Shown: in pieces, positions 12,001 through 18,227 of the stretch
Position numbering within the stretch: the first letter of the stretch is position 1
Layout of the letters: each line of letters starts with the position of its first letter
Assembly (NCBI GenBank): GCA_910587685.1
Contig: CAJUMY010000007.1
Coordinates: forward strand, 7,488-71,487
Length of the DNA stretch: 64,000 nucleotides
Direction of reading: 5' to 3'
Origin: an uncultured Christensenellaceae bacterium
GTDB lineage: Bacteria > Bacillota > Clostridia > Christensenellales > UBA3700
The notes under the pieces: generated by a model
What the model was told of the DNA's origin: nothing
Databases searched by the model: none
What the model saw: only the letters and a program-made list of their open reading frames with translations
Translations under genes and position numbers: made by a program

Positions 12001-12469
12001 TATAATATTGGCTCGGCTTGAAAACTATATTGTTCGCGTTCTCATGATAAAACGTTTCGACGCCGACGGCTCTGCTGCCGACGCTGCCGCTCGTGGACGT
12101 GGCAAATAGTTTTCCGAGATTGTATTCCACTCCGTAGCTCGGTATCTCTACGTAATTGGTCGGGAAACGGGAAGTATGGAAATCGGTGCCGCCTGCAGTA
12201 TCGGTAACGTCTATCGAATTATTGTTACGGCTGGTATGCTTATTGAGCCTAACGTTACTGCCGCTGATAGTAGCGCCGTTAGACTTTAGCTCATTGCCCG
12301 TAATATCCGCCGTAGTAACGGGAACGTCTACGCCGCCGGCTATGCCTCCTCCATTCGTATTCGCTCTGAACGTAGCGTAAGCCGCTATCGACAGTACCAT
12401 CGCAAATATCAATACCGCCACTATAGCTACCGCCGTTATTTTTTTAGATTTCGACCCGTATGCTCTCAT
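1..12469 (-). CDS. giant exported repeat protein with YDG-type modules (3' end outside window)
   Basis: One reading frame stays open from an ATG at 12469 to the left edge, giving about 4,156 codons with no stop. An AAGGAG sits 5 bases before the ATG. Residues about 11-33 form a single hydrophobic export segment after a basic start (MRAYGSKSKK), so the protein is likely secreted or surface-bound. Residues 40-1400 are Asn/Ser/Thr-rich and beta-strand-like, with Ig-like boundary phrases such as RLDNVAPEATV. Residues about 1395-1460 resemble a divergent InlB B-repeat (GAIFLGYKT...YKFIAVF). From about residue 1700 on, roughly 100-residue modules recur; REYDGTDIV (about 1720), KTYDGTDKV (about 1823) and KTYDGSNLK (about 4065) match the YDG motif of MBG/YDG adhesin modules, and others are degenerate. 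No cell-wall anchor can be seen because the C-terminus is missing. The function is inferred to be a large surface or adhesion protein. Confidence 0.85.
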   Translation of the reverse strand, partial: MRAYGSKSKKITAVAIVAVLIFAMVLSIAAYATFRANTNGGGIAGGVDVPVTTADITGNELKSNGATISGSNVRLNKHTSRNNNSIDVTDTAGGTDFHTSRFPTNYVEIPSYGVEYNLGKLFATSTSGSVGSRAVGVETFYHENANNIVFKPSQYYTGDWTNSNGYGNNEYAIGASFDCASVVGNLKIVPFRRIIYYTTLALPDGVSVENNGVTMNFSAKAIGNANSGRSVRFAYSVIAETDVNGINSVLTGRTGSTTNSQGFFKDANTKVDAVKLINALDDDLSYAAGQTRIAAQCLEASSSVNHTFSANGVSVPNGTRFIRVMFAVEAWDAGSSSWIAGSKNYSAYSSLQDIKVTFNDSSTSVKSSEITVDSDSDNWTNEKTVSVKFNAYNGGFSLAESDLKRKITFDLFDYNANNGEGAWVNNVTVDNLSSARGADGRLLAEYMGRAGTSIRATDLDGNITTKNSDKVGAGVKLKLRTSRLKVRFNNGGNWVEASIDRSSEGTGSTGIIKYLDSKRPINNNINIMVTNLLERGLPIKISEIASGGTLATSAANGLNVSQDKLYYYFLSAAETFDSINLSNVNGTEIKNASGQSLTTSMLSNLPNVFSGDMNDRPHGQYRVVFYVKDIAGNAAPITVRTKYPNETNTNGAVNIIVDESGDITNGSLEAKIERLDYSYNPISGKTETDWTKGFIKLTLTYRKNETTSYVQNSGVIFKITAKDRADAGNIIDITNPYASSMKDGVYTATYGFGTDVIDAKFAIISQFCDIKISAMKGANENIELEGRFVDDNGVAIDKSEYTVRLENAELEYSIKSIDENGVESGYLNDTDFINGNKNIAIVVTGGNGGRYVSLYEEGRKMYIQYALLNDRKDYNATSSDLAGATWIDANYNTNNSNGQLNMYLGIGGSDSYNGTNWIRLVDKDGNNITSHTGKIVFRVALFDGEWLYFDQTTEENPENYSDNTLIVSRLDNVAPEATVTIQHMTRNEEWIDVTSGKWFSRDAKLVVTLNNYNDLMSLNMSDSAANMAFEDIFGDPNLDIYCDGGSDSEHLKIEGDKIIYTLHIGKSVDVHNFVRRFGLKLVTPAGNKGAVTTANGVEEPEGGFWLYYDNILPALVITAGNDEPITIDEYTNMESLAKWFNYNTEFKAGDNGQEHSPSGLKYTVKVFEGEVSYEDCIGGTIEPILTDEFTSAGNYTYPSLIQHKQMYTFLVDVVSGSDRFRSIAYTVKVDTVADGITLGQWTSSKDNIKYITDDAHTFNAEVTLDNTDKYSENKYVYIVTDKVMSDTDIETLFNEVTFDTLVGDMVITDSVSSGGNVSIQNFGDYMASNASVGFGKCYVYIFSYDEAGNIGIATALVEGEETDTLEAVIDSRDYSVVLNKSSENGTFTANSEGITVSEVTKTVKAGSVFAFEATAANGAIFLGYKTDVDGDDEANANASKTFIVAYDENASYKFIAVFKKVVIISDIDNNMQIDLSGGALSIKVPTGTATVFADANVSIDLSSTEYLKVEYYADGAWRGSDIDSYIGSEGGNYSYRISISDLGKYEYYMSDYFMSSVVISNRLSLRIDFDINNTARSYVYNNVDFVNVSDIVNSLFFNKVTKDENGDYAINNGGNYLLSVERPVINSESNTLERTEDFTAKFIEGIINAADVSAYLTLTDRRSGETVTNIKNAGEYTFAFSYRYSSGVPNNSDNIEDYDISFTYDFVVEKREFTVTPIGGSVDREYDGTDIVEASTNHMDWSQYVTLGNLADGESLSVLNLMADSFTFDSEGVLLDANNGARIRGFRFSNENYQYNGANEIFFEDANITPYRLLLQYTGLEYAKTYDGTDKVCDEDIDDFKKLMAGRGDTSDYYFMVRAVVMGEDVSFEFGEDVLVLDSKNAGDRTITISKDAFNIYVDGAPSANYIVGGFEDVEGDNIIINANIEKKEITISYKKGVRTFKEFDAKGFNYPLNYTGLAESDVTMDKGEIVSVDSYGIPTVFNGVYTVERDGKDPLGVWDQGSYVLTFDNSLIDNYVIVGNNEFVYLITPKELYVKIAEKVGADNVSDASAFVNFKYYDGLAVQYQETFTANGAAGANAITYIVSDGRGELYDMISGYSIDITFDMPNAVNAMVHEIGRLTSRVTFNGEATGNYNVTYTRDGNSFYEIRKRPLVVKPNITALEYTGETQVLTFSKYTGESDNFTITDGISIDDSWSFDASVNEFRNAAFNMSFTLVNEGGESGIGVGNYVWKFLSDAYKDQMSLQNYSFSVSSDAEAEIIAAKLYLKFNASHFAGTHYYDDRSISLDNKLPSIIVSEMNGNFDIIDSTGSVTTLKDLSVGNITLEYKVNNTKTGGIWTTLDESNYSAGQIAVYTVISNNTNSENYQIVNLVDGEAVKIPAIGGGTVAIDDSDIYEFTISPVTISVTSNILEQNYRTDNIAAIAKKAFSYSINEGAYLESEGLHSQLDLTSSTTVKIKDTDTNSIVNIVDPEAYLDAGVYQIDFSILQGYFSSAPNYRLVFTSEHNNRITINKVAIYARITSKIVKEAGGDASAVKNGVYDSNIHVMEAKVFVDEYGRVIADESGSEVAYFVAQSALGENAVNQGQYRLVYVDEITLLDTTYTSNISSMKNYIFNTNENNIEGSNSFTITKRAVNIRMVRKDGQQENSEVFGQVISNNGVNYTFDLINSFDFEVTNYADNVDAFKERFASNLKYDFTARSSSVTAERTVYDIKFNGYAAAIQDSNYVFNISEWSGFVLSKKIIESEIVYDNSTIAPTSPTYGKDANSFNPSKIDIRYRFRSDRTVINNISDYLEKTPEIVVTKGQYDAITDTVPYVYTIDVSGIVFRDGIGNERPLYETYTLRNMTDEGDTRFEVNIKRASLELSIAVGVEEPVGGYVYGKNEFDPNNVDSYRVNTPGIVEGDKFTCDIIPEFVRDNGDGTVTFKATIANYSVENEVFYNIKIKADSIEYVVKKADITVGIMSGGASGNIVEYNANFLNYFTASIAGLPSFDAALASGISTKFKITKAVKKSDKEGYSDITVNVESYTVADKFSENFDRYYVISIAEGDGVTVEAKRALLSINAGIGSKEYAVDYSEETYPFANMNVTGFVFDTDKAYVFTDLVDETTTRFLKLDPARVDAYNALTVQNEPISINGSSQYFVVDDTLIAQSDEMYLYDVNMIFVFKVTPCVINAKINKKNAEGENGYSFVFGDNAKKIYDSIEIVILRESDATATPIENNGIISVEGESEIGDSEHYYPVVGTHFIRTNFKLLDKVNYTLVHGDMDTVSVKVAPKELKYFFNNDYPITEEFGEYSFLEEAELFASKAKYSIDARQFVPGYESIDVSVVRANAADMSVAVGKYALALKTLDRNYTLSLAGDPCYYEVKAKNVEFNFADIEKDYGFTLSELKNIYDYSTGKREAILQSFVKGWTNIKESVRKEIMNSFTFAVSGDTQDVFAITSETNEPYTVSVSFGENQNIAANYNTFSLTVNAIALERAITNSDRTEIFKGLNDPIALGIVSNNAFLNVESDVNVVIAKDGVEVDSIIEVGEYTVKVTSTNVNFVGEKVFTVVVDKKDYVTSSVYGGGIKTVYYNGDIDSVKYPAGYDDIVEKYAFDIAFGGEVLDGIDKVVSTMLGEYAITLSVLPNEDNAENNYNASVSSIRIRVVKEVIDFAIDLTSLNQTYGETYPIVAGNGKLVPSDYTVTYKDASGNDIGEEFALGKLAVGKYTVVIEKSDSCMYDVASVTQTLIINSKVIDTPGVITTDKNNELFGEIVSGEGVTFDRDNNYYKTYYNINGVSLDLIGNDVLFGEFAEDVDGVAFSVNGKKTESLVFGDSGVYNIAVSYFDNDNNVIVKDANFTLNVYKLIINDSANIGKLVFASDIDTFNGEAPVITATYVDGDKSYELSYKASFAIDNGTRYVETQVISGAGKYLMTVNEVDEKNYVIASGDGYGVVEWEYEIKKLNIEFSFGEDIVTEYVYGDELKLPIDTNNNDWAVIIRYYDAKDTDFADPFEEAPTAVGKYVIGIINAYGDDVKLVGKDSGEVALAEGGNVIFSMPFEIKQATYAFETVPTIDSKVSLNKTYDGSNLKLTPDMSLFSGFGLPEGTSVVLEAYRGNGTNPVRSTSDCGIYKIKARFENDNYDFGDLRVDYGTYEVTPTEIKYTVDKKTADTIIIN

Positions 12470-12743
12470 ACTTACTCCTTTACCCTTATCGGATACTCAA
12501 ACGATTTTTATTCCTTCGAAACACTTTTATTTTCATATTCCCTCAACGTTCGGGAACGAGTTTATCAAAACGTGATTTTTACTTAAGTTGCCTTTCCCGA
12601 ATTGCCTTCGATTTTGCGACGACTATTCTCATTCCGCCGAACCCTATTTTCTCAAAAGGGTATACCTCACGCTTTTTAGGGAAACCGAGAATATACCGTT
12701 CACTCGGGTAATAAGTCCGATATAACGGCAATTCTACCTATAT

Positions 12744-12772
12744 ATAATAGCATTGCGTTAAATCGAGCGCAA
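12744..12772 (-). promoter_or_regulatory. candidate sigma-A promoter of the giant surface gene
   Basis: On the minus strand TTGCGC (12772-12767) and TATTAT (12749-12744) are separated by exactly 17 bases. This would leave a leader of about 265 bases before the ATG at 12469. The -35 box is imperfect, so this is a moderate call. Confidence 0.5.
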
Positions 12773-13211
12773 TAGCTAATCGCCCGAACTTACAAATCTT
12801 ATATATTACTTAATAAATTCTTGATAATATTAAAACAGCGGTTTACATCAAAAAAATTGCAAAAATATAACTTAAAATTATTTACATTCGCGAGTTTTTA
12901 CCTGCCGATTTATTGCGAAACGCGAGTTTTTACAAAATAGTATAACTAAAAATAATAATATTAAAGTTTTTATAAATTTTATTAAGAATTACTTAACTCA
13001 AACAAAATCTCAAATATTTTTTCTTTTCGAAGATTTTTTCTTTCGGCATAACGATGTCGGCAAAAGTCAAAACAAGTCTTACATGCACTACAAATTTCAC
13101 CGGATCATTAGCGTCGCTCAAATGATTTTTTTCTTACTAAAACAATGAAAAACAGCGATTTAGAGCGATAAAAAACATGAAAAAATAGGAAACTTTTTCT
13201 TGACTCGATAA

Positions 13212-13251
13212 AGAAAAAAAGCGGTTTCGCGCTACCCTAGCAAAACCGCTT
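13212..13251 (-). terminator. intrinsic terminator of the SDR gene
   Basis: On the minus strand AAGCGGTTTT pairs with GAAACCGCTT and is followed directly by a run of seven T. It lies about 50 bases after the stop of the SDR gene. Confidence 0.85.
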
Positions 13252-13301
13252 CAAACGTAAGATCCATATGAATAAAAAGCCGCCTAAACCGATAAAAAAA
13301 A

Positions 13302-14030
13302 TCAAATAAATCCGCCGTCTACGACTATATTTTGTCCCGTAACGTACGCGCTCATATCGCTCGCGAGAAAGTACGCTACCTTGGCGATATCTTCGGGCTC
13401 CCCTATTCTTCCGAGCGCTATCTCTTCTCTCAGCGATTCTATAGTCTCTTCTTCAATACCTTGAAGCATATCGGTCGCTATAACGCCCGGTGAAATGCTG
13501 TTGACTCTTATCCCGCTCCTGCCGACTTCGCGGGCAAGCGCGTTAGTGTAGCCCACTACGGCGAACTTCGAAGCGGAATACGCCGCCTCCATACTGCTAC
13601 CCTTTACGCCCCATATAGACGCTATATTTATTATATTTCCCTCGCCCTTTGAGAGCATATCGGGAAGAATATTTTTCACGACGTTATGTATGCCGCAGAC
13701 GTTGACATCCTGTATACGTCCGAAAGTGTCCGCCGTTGTCATATCCGTGAGCTCGTAGCGGCATATTCCCGCGTTATTCACTATAACGTCGATTTTGCCG
13801 AACTCGAGTTTCGCCTTATCGAGCATTCGTTTGACGTCCTCTTCTTTCGATACGTCAGCTTGAACTGCGATCGCTCTCGAATAACCGTTGATAATATCGA
13901 CGGTTTCCCGAGCCTTTTCTGCGTTTTTGATATAGTTTACGACGACGTTATAACCGTTCTTTCCGAAATACTCGGCTATCGCGCGTCCTATTCCTCTCGA
14001 GGAGCCTGTTACAAGCGCCGTTTTGTTCAT
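13302..14030 (-). CDS. short-chain dehydrogenase/reductase, FabG/YmfI type
   Basis: A 242-residue classical SDR. The Rossmann signature TGSSRGIG lies at residues 8-15, NNAG at 85-88, and the catalytic set is Ser138, Tyr151 and Lys155 (YSASK). The usual SDR C-terminal VDGG is present (VVDGGFI). The stretch IASIWGVKGSS before the active-site Tyr resembles clostridial YmfI-type enzymes (elongation factor P 5-aminopentanone reductase) as well as FabG. It is monocistronic, with its own terminator and no fatty-acid synthesis genes next to it, so a FabG role in bulk lipid synthesis is less likely. The exact substrate is not decided by the sequence. Confidence 0.85.
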   Translation of the reverse strand: MNKTALVTGSSRGIGRAIAEYFGKNGYNVVVNYIKNAEKARETVDIINGYSRAIAVQADVSKEEDVKRMLDKAKLEFGKIDVIVNNAGICRYELTDMTTADTFGRIQDVNVCGIHNVVKNILPDMLSKGEGNIINIASIWGVKGSSMEAAYSASKFAVVGYTNALAREVGRSGIRVNSISPGVIATDMLQGIEEETIESLREEIALGRIGEPEDIAKVAYFLASDMSAYVTGQNIVVDGGFI

Positions 14031-14247
14031 TGTTCGTTACCTCTCTTTCAAACTGCCGTCGATATTTGACGTACATTTATTTTATCTGACCATTTGACCG
14101 GTTGCCGCTTAATACAAAGTAATATGGAATTTTAAGCGTTAAAACTTTGATAATCGGTCTTATTTTCAACATTATAGAAAAACAATTCATTTACGAGTTA
14201 ACCGATATATCTTAACGCTTCTTACGTTCGGCTTTGGTTTTATCGCG

Positions 14248-14841
14248 TCACGTCAATAAGAACGCTTCGAGCGAATATAGTCCCATTCCCAATAGCGCGG
14301 ATATGACAATGAGTAATATCGGAGAAATTTTCTTAAAACACTTTTTGAAGAGATACGCTATCTCGGCAATAATTATCGCCACAAAGTCAATGCTCAAGAA
14401 ATTAGCCCAAGTAGAAGAGTCCTTCATCTTGAATCCGCCGAAGAACGTCGATAACAACACTTCGAAAAACGCTACGCCTATGAGCGCCGCTATTACCGGT
14501 CGTATCCCGCTGAACGCGCCGGCAAAATATTTGTTCTTCATAAAATTGCCGAAGAACTTCGCTATGACGTATATTATAATAAACGACGGCATAACCACTC
14601 CGAGCGTCGTACATACGGCTCCCAAAATTCCAGACTGCGACATTCCTACGAACGTAGCTATATTTATGGCGAACGGACCTGGCGTCGACTCCGCAATGCC
14701 GACGAAACTCATTACTTCGTCAACAGTGAGCCAACCTTTAGCGACAACGCTTTGCTGTATCATTGGTATCATAGCGTATCCGCCGCCGAACGTGAATAGT
14801 CCTATCTTGAAAAAAGTGAAAAAAAGTTCGAGGTATATCAT
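14248..14841 (-). CDS. chromate transporter-type (CHR) membrane protein, second subunit
   Basis: A 197-residue membrane protein with the CHR-domain hallmarks FFKIGLFTFGGGYAMI near the N-terminus and ESTPGPFAINIATFVG around residues 51-66. It is a single-CHR-domain (short-chain) protein; such proteins normally work as pairs, and the partner is directly upstream. The ATG overlaps the partner's stop as ATGA (14838-14841), which suggests translational coupling, and AAGGAGG lies just upstream. The family exports chromate in some bacteria, but the true substrate of clostridial members is not established. Confidence 0.88.
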   Translation of the reverse strand: MIYLELFFTFFKIGLFTFGGGYAMIPMIQQSVVAKGWLTVDEVMSFVGIAESTPGPFAINIATFVGMSQSGILGAVCTTLGVVMPSFIIIYVIAKFFGNFMKNKYFAGAFSGIRPVIAALIGVAFFEVLLSTFFGGFKMKDSSTWANFLSIDFVAIIIAEIAYLFKKCFKKISPILLIVISALLGMGLYSLEAFLLT

Positions 14842-15635
14842 AGCTCTTTTCCTCCTTCTTCATTATCGGATATTAAGACGTTGCCCTCGCTGACGCGATT
14901 ATCTCCGCCGTCGGCTTCGGCGGCGTTTTCTTCGTTTATAGCGCTATCGCCGCAAGACGTATCTTCTTCGACTCCCGACTGCGTTTTTTCAGTAGCCGAT
15001 GCGTCTTTCTCGCCGTTATTTTCGCAGTTTTCCAAATCGCCGCCGCAATCTTCGCCTTCTTTATCCGCCGCGGACTCCTTCTTTTTTATCTTGTTCGAAC
15101 GAACTACGTTGATGACCGTAAGAGCCAGTCCGAATCCTGCGCCGATAAGTATGATGAAAATAACGTTGAATCCCGTAAAAAACGATACTGCAAACGCGCC
15201 GATAAAGAGAACGATCGGTATCGGGCTCTTTTCCATAGCCTTGAAGAATTTCACAAAAGCGTTGCATATGAGCACGACGACGCACGCCTGAATACCGCGA
15301 AGAGCGTAATTAACGAGTTTGATATCTTTTACCTCGTTAAGCACGAGCGACACCGCGACTATTATGAAGAACGACGGAAGAACCAATCCCAACGTCGCGA
15401 AGAACGCGCCGAGGACGCCCTTGACTTTCGTTCCGACGAACGTAGCGGTATTTACCGATATAGGTCCGGGAGTCGCCTCCGCTATCGTGACGATATTCAT
15501 CATATCTTCACGCGTCATCCATTTACGTTTGACGACGACGTCTCGCTCTATCAGAGATATCATAGCGTATCCGCCGCCGAACGTAAAGAGTCCTATTTTG
15601 AAAAAAGTTATAAAAAGTCTCATTAAATCTTTCAT
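14838..15635 (-). CDS. chromate transporter-type (CHR) membrane protein, first subunit
   Basis: A single-CHR-domain protein of about 265 residues. It repeats the family signatures FFKIGLFTFGGGYAMI and EATPGPISVNTATFVG. After the last membrane segment it carries an unusual acidic, Glu/Asp/Asn-rich tail of about 80 residues that its partner lacks and that looks disordered and cytoplasmic. The start is uncertain: the ATG at 15635 (MKDLMRLF) fits the family best, while a TTG at 15656 is the longer alternative, and neither has a well-spaced ribosome site. It is coupled to the downstream CHR gene by a 4-base overlap. Confidence 0.82.
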   Translation of the reverse strand: MKDLMRLFITFFKIGLFTFGGGYAMISLIERDVVVKRKWMTREDMMNIVTIAEATPGPISVNTATFVGTKVKGVLGAFFATLGLVLPSFFIIVAVSLVLNEVKDIKLVNYALRGIQACVVVLICNAFVKFFKAMEKSPIPIVLFIGAFAVSFFTGFNVIFIILIGAGFGLALTVINVVRSNKIKKKESAADKEGEDCGGDLENCENNGEKDASATEKTQSGVEEDTSCGDSAINEENAAEADGGDNRVSEGNVLISDNEEGGKEL

Positions 15636-15656
15636 TTTCTTATATCGAGCTCCCAA

Positions 15657-16265
15657 ACTCCTCGCTTTAGATTGATTTTCAACACGTTTATAATGCGGCG
15701 TTACTTGTCGATAGGTTGAATTATTTCGTTATAACGAAGGTTTATCCACTCTTTGACCGTTTACCTAAAGTATTCAAAATACTCGAACGTCGCCGCAATA
15801 TGATTTATCGACGTTTACCGATATTTATATTACTATAACGAGGGAAAAAAATCCAGCGATACGGCATACCTTTCTTAACGCAGTTTCGATCAATATCCGC
15901 ATTTTTCGCTTGTTCGTCCGATACTCGATGATACTTGACGATTTTTACGACGGCTCCATACTATAACGAGTTATTACGAATACCCGTAAACCGTGAAATT
16001 AACGTTATAATATCCGAAAAAGAAAATAAAACCGAACTGTCGGATTGCTATGACCCCAAAAAGTTGGACAGTAAAATTTAATTAGTTAATTCATTTATCT
16101 TATTTTGCTGGCAATATAGCTTTAGAGTACCGCATCGAGAACAAAATCCTGCCGCGTTGTAACTGCAAATATATAATATATGTATGCACAATTTCTGCTT
16201 TTGAAACAACTTTTCTAAAGTCTTATACGTTCGTTATCTCGATAAGACGTTTAGATCTACGCCCT
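15657..16265. other. intergenic region with a lone IS3-type end
   Basis: No credible gene is present. It should hold the promoter of the CHR pair, although none is clear. The only recognisable element is an IS3-like terminal sequence at 16051-16070. Confidence 0.5.
16051..16070. mobile_element. solitary IS3-family-like terminal inverted repeat
   Basis: TGACCCCAAAAAGTTGGACA closely resembles the terminal inverted repeats of many IS3-family elements. No transposase frame and no opposite copy were found near it, so it is read as a remnant or a chance match. Confidence 0.4.
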
Positions 16266-16592
16266 TCAATTTCTTACGAACTCTCTATCTTTATCGGGAA
16301 CTTCCTCTTCAGCATACCTCTCTGCTGTCACTGAGAGATTGTACTTTTCCCTCAGACGCATTATTTCTTTCATCATAGGCGTAGCGTGATGTCTGTCTAT
16401 AGCCTCCTGATCTTCCCATCTATCAATGAGAAGAACAGTTTCGGGATCGGACAACGACAAAAAATATTCGTATCTTTCATTGCCTTCCTCCGCCCTTATC
16501 GCGTCTGCAGTTCCGCTCGTCTCCATTTCCTCGGCGAACTTTCTTGCGGCGTCGCCTGCGCCCTTGTAATATAGATTGACCGTAATGCTCAT
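16266..16592 (-). CDS. ABM-domain protein (putative quinol monooxygenase, YgiN-like)
   Basis: A small protein of about 108 residues with the layout of the antibiotic-biosynthesis-monooxygenase fold: an N-terminal strand MSITVNLYYK, a helix, the central segment ETVLLIDRWEDQEAIDRHHATP, and a final helix and strand. The phrase WEDQEAIDRHHATP is typical of this family. I chose the ATG at 16592 because GAGG lies 6 bases before it; a GTG at 16604 is possible. The family covers quinol oxidases, haem-degrading enzymes and autoinducer processing proteins, so the reaction is unknown. It is monocistronic. Confidence 0.75.
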   Translation of the reverse strand: MSITVNLYYKGAGDAARKFAEEMETSGTADAIRAEEGNERYEYFLSLSDPETVLLIDRWEDQEAIDRHHATPMMKEIMRLREKYNLSVTAERYAEEEVPDKDREFVRN

Positions 16593-16773
16593 TCTTGACC
16601 TCACTATCTCTTTATAGAACTAATACCGATAATAATACTTTATCATAATCGCCGCTTTACGTAAAGCGTATAAAAAGAACCTTGCTTCTATACTAACGAG
16701 TCAAAGCTATAAAATTCGTCTTTCAATGACTTATACGGCTTCGCATCTATTGTTATACCATCTTTTCTCCGAG

Positions 16774-17202
16774 TTACTTTTTATTTACGGCGCGTACAAA
16801 TTCATATATGAAAATGAAGAATCCTATCAGTATCACCACGATCGATATACCTATGAATAATCCCCGCAGATAACCGAGAAAAAAGCTGTCGCCCCTAAAA
16901 AAGAACGAAAGGAAAAGCACCAGCGCTCCCGTGAGCAATAATAATATACCCGAAAAATACGAGCGTTTCGCGGCTTTCACGTCAAGCGATTTTTTATTCT
17001 CTATATCAGCGTCGGAGATGAGCTCGTCAACGCTCACGTTAAAGAGATTCGATATCGCTTTGAGACTGTCTATACTTGGATAACCTTCGCCGGTCTCCCA
17101 CTTCGATACTGCGGTTCTTGTAACAAATATCTTCTCCGCTAATTGCTCTTGCGTCAATGCGTTTTCGCTTCTGAGTTTTTTCAATTTTTCACCGAAAGTC
17201 AT
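16774..17202 (-). CDS. XRE-family transcriptional regulator with membrane tail
   Basis: A 142-residue protein. Residues 1-62 form a Cro/CI-type helix-turn-helix (FGEKLKKLRSENALTQEQLA, then VTRTAVSKWETGEGYPSIDSL). Residues about 80-138 contain two hydrophobic helices with a short charged tail, so the regulator is probably membrane-tethered, a common architecture in Firmicutes. Its target is unknown; no divergent partner gene shares its promoter region. Confidence 0.82.
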   Translation of the reverse strand: MTFGEKLKKLRSENALTQEQLAEKIFVTRTAVSKWETGEGYPSIDSLKAISNLFNVSVDELISDADIENKKSLDVKAAKRSYFSGILLLLTGALVLFLSFFFRGDSFFLGYLRGLFIGISIVVILIGFFIFIYEFVRAVNKK

Positions 17203-17465
17203 ATGTCGTCCTCCATTGAACGATCATATTATAACGCTTTGAAAATGTATTTGTCACGACACTATTTCTCACATCGCCATATTTTTCGCTATTTTTATGG
17301 TCGAATTACGGATAAAAACGTAATCTTTCGCCTGCATTTCTAAAATTTGGGTAAAAACTTATTAGCTGTTTCAATGTAAAAATGTAAAGACGCTTATCCC
17401 GTAAAATACGACTATATGGTAAAGCTCTTTTCGAATTCGCTCAGCAAGCGGTTTTTCTATATAAC

Positions 17466-17496
17466 AAAAATACCGCAGAAGATATCCTACGGTATT
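17466..17496 (-). terminator. intrinsic terminator of the coat-protein gene
   Basis: On the minus strand AATACCGTAG pairs with CTGCGGTATT (one wobble) and is followed by TTTTTGTT. It starts about 20 bases after the CotF-like stop. The surrounding gap 17203-17514 shows nothing else. Confidence 0.75.
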
Positions 17497-17514
17497 CTAT
17501 TGCTTATCGTATAT

Positions 17515-17970
17515 TTACGCCGTCATTTTATTTGCGACCTTATACTTCCAGATCATTTCGGCATGATTTTGTTCGTCGGTCATTATCGCATTGAGCACGT
17601 TACGAACTTCGGGAGATACGAAATAAAATAAGTCGTTATTGTAAGTTGTCGCGACGTACTTTTCCGTAGCTATGATATCTGTACACAAAAACTTATCGAA
17701 GTCTTTGCTTGCCTGATCGCCCTTATGCGTAGCGGTAGGCTCGTACTTTGCCGAGCTCGGCTTTCTAGTCTTTATAGCGGGCATATTTCCCTTCATCAAA
17801 TCGTTGAGCATATCGTAATGATTCTGTTCGTGCTTCAAGATTTTCTTGAACAACTTCTTGAGCTCAGGGTCTTTCGCTTGCGCAGAGTAAAAGTCATATT
17901 TCTGCATACAGAGCTCTTCCTGCGTTTTCAATTCGGTAATTAACTGCGTTTCTTTTTGGTTAAGTTTCAT
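17515..17970 (-). CDS. CotF-like spore coat / ferritin-like protein
   Basis: About 151 residues from MKLNQKETQL. It matches the CotF family: a helical, ferritin-like protein with two similar helix pairs, visible as KHEQNHYDML near residue 46 and DEQNHAEMIWKYK near the C-terminus. CotF proteins are spore coat components in Bacillus, and relatives are widespread in Clostridia. The start is not settled: the internal ATG at 17970 fits the family, while a TTG at 18021 follows AAGGAG by only 2 bases and would add 17 basic residues. It agrees with the dipicolinate synthase genes as a sign of sporulation. Confidence 0.75.
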   Translation of the reverse strand: MKLNQKETQLITELKTQEELCMQKYDFYSAQAKDPELKKLFKKILKHEQNHYDMLNDLMKGNMPAIKTRKPSSAKYEPTATHKGDQASKDFDKFLCTDIIATEKYVATTYNNDLFYFVSPEVRNVLNAIMTDEQNHAEMIWKYKVANKMTA

Positions 17971-18227
17971 ATTGACGCGTATACGTATGCGCGGTATTTC
18001 CCGAGACGTTTCTCCGCGCAATTCTCCTTTTTATTTTTGTCTCGAAAAGGAGTATTGCCAAAGCCTCAACTCTTATTCCTATCACAATAAATTTGCGCTC
18101 TGTACGCAATATTCAATACTATTCCGTAGATCTAGTTTAGAGTATTCATGCAATAATTCGCAACATATGTCATTATTAACGAATCGTTATACCTCTATTA
18201 TGGATTATCTCTAAATAGACATTTATT

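Larger units (their letters stand above)
12470..13301. other. AT-rich intergenic region
   Basis: No coding frame is convincing here. The left part is the long leader of the giant gene, with a possible hairpin TTCCC...GGGAA; the right part holds the terminator of the SDR gene. The stretch 12780-13200 is very AT-rich and shows nothing else I can name. Confidence 0.6.

Noticed and set aside
1569..12380. Many plus-strand frames of 60-360 codons across the first 12 kb (for example 2687-3505, 4058-5146, 5639-6673)
   Set aside because: They are antisense to the continuous minus-strand giant gene, lack ribosome sites and show no recognisable domains.
14133..14220. AAGCGTTAA and TTAACGCTT as a hairpin in the SDR/CHR gap
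   Set aside because: The arms are 9 bases long and about 70 bases apart, with no T-tract; probably chance.
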